Source: Petrosia ficiformis
Taxonomy: Eukaryota > Porifera > Demospongiae > Haplosclerida > Petrosiidae
DNA: 64,000 nt
Assembly (NCBI GenBank): GCA_947044365.1
Contig: OX345636.1
Coordinates: 63,113,537-63,177,536, forward strand
Direction: 5' to 3'
The notes under the pieces: generated by a model
The model's database searches: none
Seen by the model: only the letters and a program-made list of their open reading frames with translations
What the model was told of the DNA's origin: nothing
Program-made: the position numbers and the translations under genes
In this document: positions 62,501 to 64,000 of the stretch, piece after piece
Layout: each line of letters begins with the position of its first letter
How positions within the stretch are numbered: the stretch's first letter is position 1

Positions 62501-63083
62501 CATCAATATCAAGACTGGGAAACAGCAGATATTAAAACTGATAGTGTAAGTCATCAATTATCAATAAGCATCAATTATCAATAATATAATGTTAAGATTA
62601 CAATTAGGTGATTACCAAAACTATAATAATTATTATACAAGAGACAATTGAACAGCTTCTATGGTGATGATAATGGAACATTGTCAAACATACCATGTAT
62701 TGATATACAATAATGAAATTAGTATGTTCCTAAGATTATTTCAACGGTTACAACACTTATGTGTGATAATTGGTCACAGTACACCAAAAGTAATCACAAA
62801 TATTCTTGAACAAAAGTCCACACAAAGGTCTTCAAGCTCTATCTACTATATTTCATTATTGTGTTTATTCAAGGACTATACATTTGTAAGTAGTCAGTAG
62901 CCATCATAAAAATAACAATGATTTCAAAGTACATAACATGTATGATAATAACAAGCAACAGTATCAAGTGTTTTGGTGTATATAAATACTTACCAGAGCA
63001 TATATTGGGTCTGAACATTGTGAGATTATTTCATGCACTCTCTTTATATTTTTGTCTCGATGTGCATAAAAGAGACTGTCATT
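34790..63083 (-). CDS. Ankyrin-Roc-COR-death domain protein (DAPK/ROCO-like), 5' end not in window
   Basis: Twelve minus-strand exons join in phase: 63083-62994, 61133-61032, 58821-58726, 47962-47864, 44770-44696, 44094-44034, 41668-41606, 41146-39125, 36944-36891, 35720-35643, 35326-35068, 34856-34790. The model has 1,021 residues and is open at its amino end. Order: five ankyrin repeats (1-154), linker (155-203), Roc-like GTPase (about 204-530), COR-like region (about 530-800), C-terminal extension and linker (to 913), death domain (about 915-998), basic tail ending CILS (CaaX). The ankyrin-Roc-COR-death order is that of DAPK1. Expected role: GTP-regulated scaffold signalling through death-domain partners; this is inference. 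Introns are full of mobile elements. All junctions are GT-AG. A kinase or more repeats may lie beyond base 64,000. Single exons are listed separately. Confidence 0.8.
35068..35326 (-). CDS. Death-domain exon
   Basis: Acceptor CACTTTAG, donor GTAAGT. It encodes DSDLCDVLTATISETRWFML, then GTALKVEQHQLRRIKC, MLYSWISTGNASWSGLVEAL and LAQEIEVKYM. The pattern of a leading helix, LGxALxV, a Trp in MLxxWxxxxxxxxWxxLVEAL and a closing LAxxIE helix is that of death domains of the kind common in sponge and cnidarian signalling proteins. Length (~85 residues) is normal. Confidence 0.85.
35643..35720 (-). CDS. Linker exon
   Basis: Encodes VLSQSPQPIVTLTAQPQSNY and then EQELLQ, a Gln/Pro-rich linker. Phase matches both neighbours. 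The donor GTTATT is weak, so the 3' edge is less sure. Confidence 0.6.
36161..36197. repeat. Perfect 15 bp hairpin in intron
   Basis: TAACTGAGTTAGACA, a 7-base loop, then TGTCTAACTCAGTTA. Intronic. No family recognised. Confidence 0.85.
36891..36944 (-). CDS. Linker exon
   Basis: Acceptor TTTGCACAG, donor GTAACA. Encodes DHSPQTAIGTSVDEKPLS between the Roc-COR exon and the next linker exon, in phase with both. Confidence 0.65.
36964..37455 (+). mobile_element. MITE family A, copy 3
   Basis: Intronic. It starts with AAAAAAGATTCCCTATAATTGC and ends CCCCGTGGAAAGCAATTATAG, GGCTATAAAAA. It is the most divergent of the four copies; its interior has rearranged sequence near 37,030-37,150. Confidence 0.75.
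37601..38595 (+). mobile_element. Crypton-like element with hairpin ends (relic)
   Basis: A tyrosine-recombinase coding relic (separate entry) sits between a strong hairpin (37603-37698, arms of ~42 bp) and a GGTATC/GATACC-rich right flank (38525-38561). TTTAGACCTA (37701-37710) returns inverted as TAGGTCTAAA at 38583-38592. The boundaries are inferred from these repeats. Confidence 0.5.
37830..38464 (+). pseudogene. Crypton-type tyrosine recombinase, amino-terminal part (broken)
   Basis: The frame runs through SYVASRRVTRSQTSV and VPQKTRQQT, a TAG stop at 38057-38059, then WAHGIGMSWRLN, ETPDECPSKLAEM, WLSRFIVEIRCNNGKPYTGN, LCGIQRYLRE and ASDEELYF. This is the N-terminal, SAM-like core-binding region of DUF3504/Crypton recombinases, related to the domesticated parts of ZMYM and QRICH1 proteins (family knowledge). 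The catalytic domain with the Arg-His-Arg-Tyr residues is missing. It lies in an intron of the ankyrin-Roc gene, on the opposite strand. Confidence 0.7.
38700..38868. mobile_element. Palindromic foldback MITE
   Basis: A ~170 bp near-perfect palindrome centred near 38,783. GGATGTGATATAGCCC meets GGGCTATATCACATCC, and outside these TATAGTACACTTACAG meets CTGTAAGTGTACTATA. Intronic and non-coding. Confidence 0.8.
38966..39026. repeat. CA/GT microsatellite
   Basis: ACACACAC tracts with short interruptions, right after the Roc-COR exon in the intron. Read on the minus strand it gives a meaningless Val-Cys tail. Confidence 0.9.
39125..41146 (-). CDS. Large exon: Roc-like GTPase and COR-like region
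   Basis: Acceptor CATCTAG at 41147, donor GTGAGT at 39124; 2,022 bp. Model residues 196-870. Walker A/G1 is GAARAGKTS (220-228). The G3 block is YFTDCGGQIQF (DCGGQ at 372-376). The G4 block is ATHRDEYD, the THxD form typical of ROCO proteins in place of NKxD. COR-like features follow: VPLKWHCFQTLI, LGMSDEEVVSAIKFFH, MLYYPDSG and VVFANLHCLIDII. Then come a CPCPHEP motif and LVWYRSTPKA. An acidic, Ser-rich insert (about 285-320) separates G1 from G3. The exon is unusually long for this gene. Confidence 0.88.
41606..41668 (-). CDS. Linker exon
   Basis: Acceptor TTTTTAG, donor GTTTGT. Encodes GQSNDTEQSKTAPVSIPLKD and then I, joining the ankyrin part to the Roc exon in phase. Confidence 0.65.
42375..42952. 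mobile_element. piggyBac-like MITE, 578 bp
   Basis: Starts CCCTTAGAGGAC, ends inverted as GTCTTCTAAGGG (one mismatch), followed by TTAA. The left flank is ATAA, one base from TTAA. The ends resemble those of the full piggyBac at 45137 (CCCTTAGCGGTC) only in the first seven bases. The inside holds a GC-rich segment with GGGGGCTGTGCCCCC near 42,718. No transposase frame. Confidence 0.7.
43299..43690 (+). mobile_element. MITE family A, copy 4
   Basis: Intronic. It runs from ACAAGTGTATATACAG through ATCCCTATGATTGCTTTATG to GTGGTAAAGCAATCATAGG. The right palindrome seen in the other copies is cut short. It is close in sequence to copy 2. Confidence 0.82.
44034..44094 (-). CDS. Linker exon
   Basis: Encodes SRQEEDTKVKPSENISSVVQ plus one base of the next codon. 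Acceptor TTTTAG, donor GTATAA. Confidence 0.65.
44696..44770 (-). CDS. Ankyrin repeat exon 5 (partial repeat)
   Basis: Encodes RGDTPIDDAKINNKHTSVAI and LQRAM. GDTPIDDA matches the opening of an ankyrin repeat and the rest its capping helix. Phase 0 at both ends, acceptor TTTTACAG, donor GTATGT. Confidence 0.75.
45554..47412 (-). CDS. piggyBac transposase (three exons)
   Basis: Exons 47412-47196, 47114-46139 and 46073-45554 give an uninterrupted 570-residue protein, the usual length of the family. Both introns are short (81 and 65 bp) and GT-AG; the first stays open, so a naive reading retains it. The amino end is very acidic (SEDEDERIENEDES). Catalytic aspartates are in SVDESIISFK (D236), LYTDRFYTS (D317) and LGVDKLDQM (D422, D425). 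The C-terminal cysteine-rich zinc domain is present (CMVCSDRSENG, CKTCPETPALC). The protein cuts and rejoins DNA at TTAA. No stop or frameshift was found, so it may be active or recently so. I chose the ATG at 47412 (MDAEEVLERW) over the earlier ATG at 47478 because it starts the acidic domain. Confidence 0.92.
47505..47606. promoter_or_regulatory. Three 16 bp palindromes near the piggyBac 5' end
   Basis: GTCACGTTATTGTGAC (47505-47520), GTCACGATTTTGTGAC (47548-47563) and GTCACGGATTCGTGAC (47591-47606). Start-to-start spacing is exactly 43 bp each time. They lie between the transposase start and the inverted repeat, so they are candidates for transposase binding or promoter control. Confidence 0.8.
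47864..47962 (-). CDS. Ankyrin repeat exon 4
   Basis: Encodes SGYTPIHVAAFWGHDDVVKV and then LIESGANLYIRNK, a textbook 33-residue ankyrin repeat (TPIHVAAxxGHxxVVKxLIxxGAN). Phase 0 at both ends; acceptor TTGCATAG, donor GTTAGT. Confidence 0.93.
48490..48530. repeat. TG microsatellite
   Basis: TGTGTGTG run in an intron. Confidence 0.85.
49230..50534. repeat. Tandem duplication of a ~490 bp segment
   Basis: 49230-49712 and 50042-50534 are closely similar, offset about 815 bp. Both contain TTTTAACATATTCACATA, GGAACCAGAAATGGGGGTTA and TGTGCTTATACACATGTGCT, and both end in a GT repeat. A related part (GGCATAATAGGTCTCTC) occurs at 48651 and 49962, so the duplicated unit was originally longer and the first copy gained sequence near 48,740-49,220. 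Confidence 0.82.
50530..50660. repeat. GT microsatellite
   Basis: Long GT tract with interruptions at its right end. Confidence 0.95.
50716..51077. mobile_element. 362 bp MITE with AGGTATT target duplication
   Basis: Ends AGGGGAAGGAGAAAAA and its exact inverse TTTTTCTCCTTCCCCT. AGGTATT stands directly outside on both sides (50709-50715, 51078-51084). Inside is a second structure, a hairpin with 50 bp arms (50802-50851 and 50870-50919), followed by a long run of G and then C. Non-coding. The superfamily is uncertain; a 7-8 bp duplication would fit hAT-like or related elements. Confidence 0.85.
50802..50919. repeat. 50 bp-arm hairpin inside the MITE
   Basis: CCCAGTTTAGGTCCTGGGAT pairs with the inverse ending GCCTAAACTGGG; the arms continue to GTTTGAGT/ACTCAAAC around an 18-base loop. 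A run of about 17 G follows at once. Confidence 0.88.
51085..54140. other. Intronic stretch without an exon seen
   Basis: Very AT-rich. It holds two tRNA-like B-box sites (51,395 and 52,250), a TATTGACTATTGAA repeat (52,478 and 52,797), and CG-rich ends ACCCTCGCC (52,512) and GGCGAGGGT (53,245) that may bound a mobile element. A minus-strand ATG-started frame at 52991 (MDTQNTGDPVSWLSLAKKHF) stays open to a GTAATG donor, but no partner was found. The open frame at 53680-54141 has no known motif. Confidence 0.4.
55049..56647 (-). mobile_element. Crypton-like element with 20 bp inverted ends
   Basis: Ends CTTATACAATGGAAGCCATA and the inverse of CTTATACATCGGAAGCCATA (18 of 20 alike). It carries the tyrosine-recombinase relic. 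The uninterrupted duplicate at 59,740 serves as the empty site. A separate foldback MITE abuts its right end. Confidence 0.6.
55264..56531 (-). pseudogene. Crypton-type tyrosine recombinase relic
   Basis: Minus strand. ATG 56531 starts MDRENNQNVDNVDDEDFRPA, then SWAVGVFSEWRATRN and LNYWPPRFINEVRCQDR. A stop follows at 56199-56201, and the frame resumes as FYPPRSIHQFLAGLQRHM, TDEEEEKLLTPGVFSIDNP, RAVFYYVGKRFCIRGG (stop) EMRKLGPS, and after more breaks MVKEVCCDAVIDGKTNHSMR, ATGATMLFQNEILERVIQ, TVTGHKSLHALRSYERI. The HSMRATGA, TGHKS and SYER blocks are the catalytic His/Arg and Tyr end of DUF3504/Crypton tyrosine recombinases. Several stops make it dead. It is longer and more complete than the relic at 37830. 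Confidence 0.82.
56648..56785. mobile_element. Foldback MITE, ~138 bp
   Basis: GTTATAACACCACTTCC at the left meets the inverse GTTATAACAGCCCTTCC at the right; inside, TACACAC and AATGATATT parts also pair. It abuts the Crypton-like element. Confidence 0.7.
57106..58725. other. Intronic stretch
   Basis: Mostly AT-rich. At 57608-57763 the minus strand has a 51-codon ATG frame (MASNLKSNLLVVETAFFH) with a good start context, but no partner exon or known motif. It could be a transposon end or a small unrelated transcript. Confidence 0.35.
58726..58821 (-). CDS. Ankyrin repeat exon 3
   Basis: Encodes SGKSFLHNSASGQTDVCSFL and ISKGANINQVDN, a 32-residue ankyrin repeat ending in GANINxxD. Phase 0 at both ends; acceptor TTATACAG, donor GTTAGT. 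Confidence 0.88.
59130..60060. repeat. Segmental duplication, copy 2 (empty site)
   Basis: Matches 54140-57105 without the 1.74 kb insertion; the insertion point corresponds to about 59,740-59,745. Confidence 0.75.
60061..61031. other. Intronic stretch
   Basis: AT-rich, nothing recognised. The open frame at 60820-61146 is antisense to the ankyrin exon at 61032 and is a shadow. Confidence 0.4.
61032..61133 (-). CDS. Ankyrin repeat exon 2
   Basis: Encodes HTSVWHASWFGNIEYLNEVF and ASNKIDVSWMNDLH, a 34-residue ankyrin repeat in which WHASWFGN takes the place of LHxAxxxGN. Phase 0 at both ends; acceptor ACTACAG, donor GTAAGT. Confidence 0.85.
61134..62993. other. Intronic stretch
   Basis: AT-rich. 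A short palindrome CCCAGGTGTACATCCCTGGG lies at 61,292-61,311. No exon recognised. Confidence 0.4.
62994..63083 (-). CDS. Ankyrin repeat exon 1 of the visible part
   Basis: Encodes NDSLFYAHRDKNIKRVHEII and SQCSDPIYAL, a divergent 30-residue ankyrin-like unit. Phase 0 at both ends; acceptor ACTATAG, donor GTAAGT. It fits as the next repeat upstream of exon 2, but the repeat match is weaker than for the others. Confidence 0.65.
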
Positions 63084-64000
63084 CTATAGTATAAAACATA
63101 AACAATATAAAGCACTTGCATTTACAAACTTATTTGATAGACACCTTATCATAATTAAAATTACAAATTATGATTATGTAATTAAGAAAATTATACATTA
63201 TATTAACTTGAATATAAAATTGTTATTACACTTGTATCTATTAATATTCATTATTGATTATGTAATATGTTAGATTAGAATCATCAAATAATGAAAAGGC
63301 TATGATATATAAATAATCTGTTATGAGTAAAATGACATGATTAATAAAATCGTTGAATCAATTTATAATTCCAATAATTATTATGTCTCTCATAAAATGC
63401 TAATAAATGCTATCAATAATCATTCACACACATGAACAGTATATGAGGTATCAAATATATAATAGAAATCATACAATATAAGGAATTTACCAATTATTGT
63501 ATTTCCACTTATTATTACAAAATTTGTATTATGAGACACAAATCCTCAAAACTTTGAATCATTATTTGTTTCGTATACATAAAGACATAATTATATTACT
63601 AGTAAAGTTTTAATGATATACTAATAATACACATTTCAAATTATGTAATTTCATGTGTATAATCTAAATGGATAGTGGATGAGTATAGTGGGCATTTAAC
63701 ACAAGTATTTGAGTATTTGTCTATACAAATGCCTTTTGTAAACATACATGTAGTAATATTTGTATCATTATTATAATACACTAATATGAATGATATAATA
63801 TATTGATATGTTAGTATCTAGAGGATGATAGAATAGTAGATAGTAGTATAATGTATTGTAATAATACATTTGGTGATAGTTAAGTACATGTTCATTTTAT
63901 AAATATAGTATTCCCAATATTAGTATATCTACATATAACTAATGATAATTAATATGGTTGATGAAATGATACAAATCTCTAAGACTCCATTAAAACACTA
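63084..64000. other. Upstream intron or flank, right edge
   Basis: AT-rich, no exon seen. The gene is expected to continue to the right. Confidence 0.4.

Overview
The window looks like nuclear DNA of a basal metazoan. A demosponge such as Amphimedon is my best guess, from the AT-rich sequence, frequent ACATGTAC words, short canonical GT-AG introns, and a death-domain/ankyrin/Roc-COR gene among many kinds of transposon. The species call is inference. No prokaryotic operon, rRNA or convincing tRNA gene was seen.

Layout. (1) 1-11917 is one satellite array with a ~68 bp unit and a ~1.2-1.4 kb higher-order pattern. (2) 11918-34789 is mostly gene-poor and holds layered transposon relics: a hAT transposase split in two (16487-16690 and 19385-20125), a THAP-encoding element with ~290 bp inverted repeats (17951-19163), a LINE endonuclease relic (20200-20800), small MITEs, a decayed Gypsy-type LTR retrotransposon with a tRNA-Ser type primer site (24682-27865), a three-level nest of DNA elements (28353-30056), and a minisatellite enclosed by inverted repeats (30859-32463). 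A small spliced gene of unknown function may lie at 14782-15486 on the minus strand.

(3) 34790-63083 is dominated by one long minus-strand gene that I could assemble from twelve phase-compatible exons. It encodes five ankyrin repeats, a Roc-like GTPase and COR-like region, a linker, a death domain and a C-terminal CaaX box. This is the order found in DAPK and related ROCO proteins; any kinase or further repeats would lie beyond the right edge. Its introns hold an apparently intact piggyBac element (45137-47622), a piggyBac-like MITE, Crypton-type tyrosine recombinase relics, foldback elements, tandem and segmental duplications, and GT microsatellites.

Functionally, the only host gene I can interpret is the ankyrin-Roc-COR-death protein, presumably a cytoplasmic or membrane-tethered signalling scaffold. 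The most intact mobile gene is the piggyBac transposase, with a 570-residue spliced frame, three catalytic aspartates, matching inverted repeats and a TTAA duplication. Most other coding matter is broken transposon sequence.
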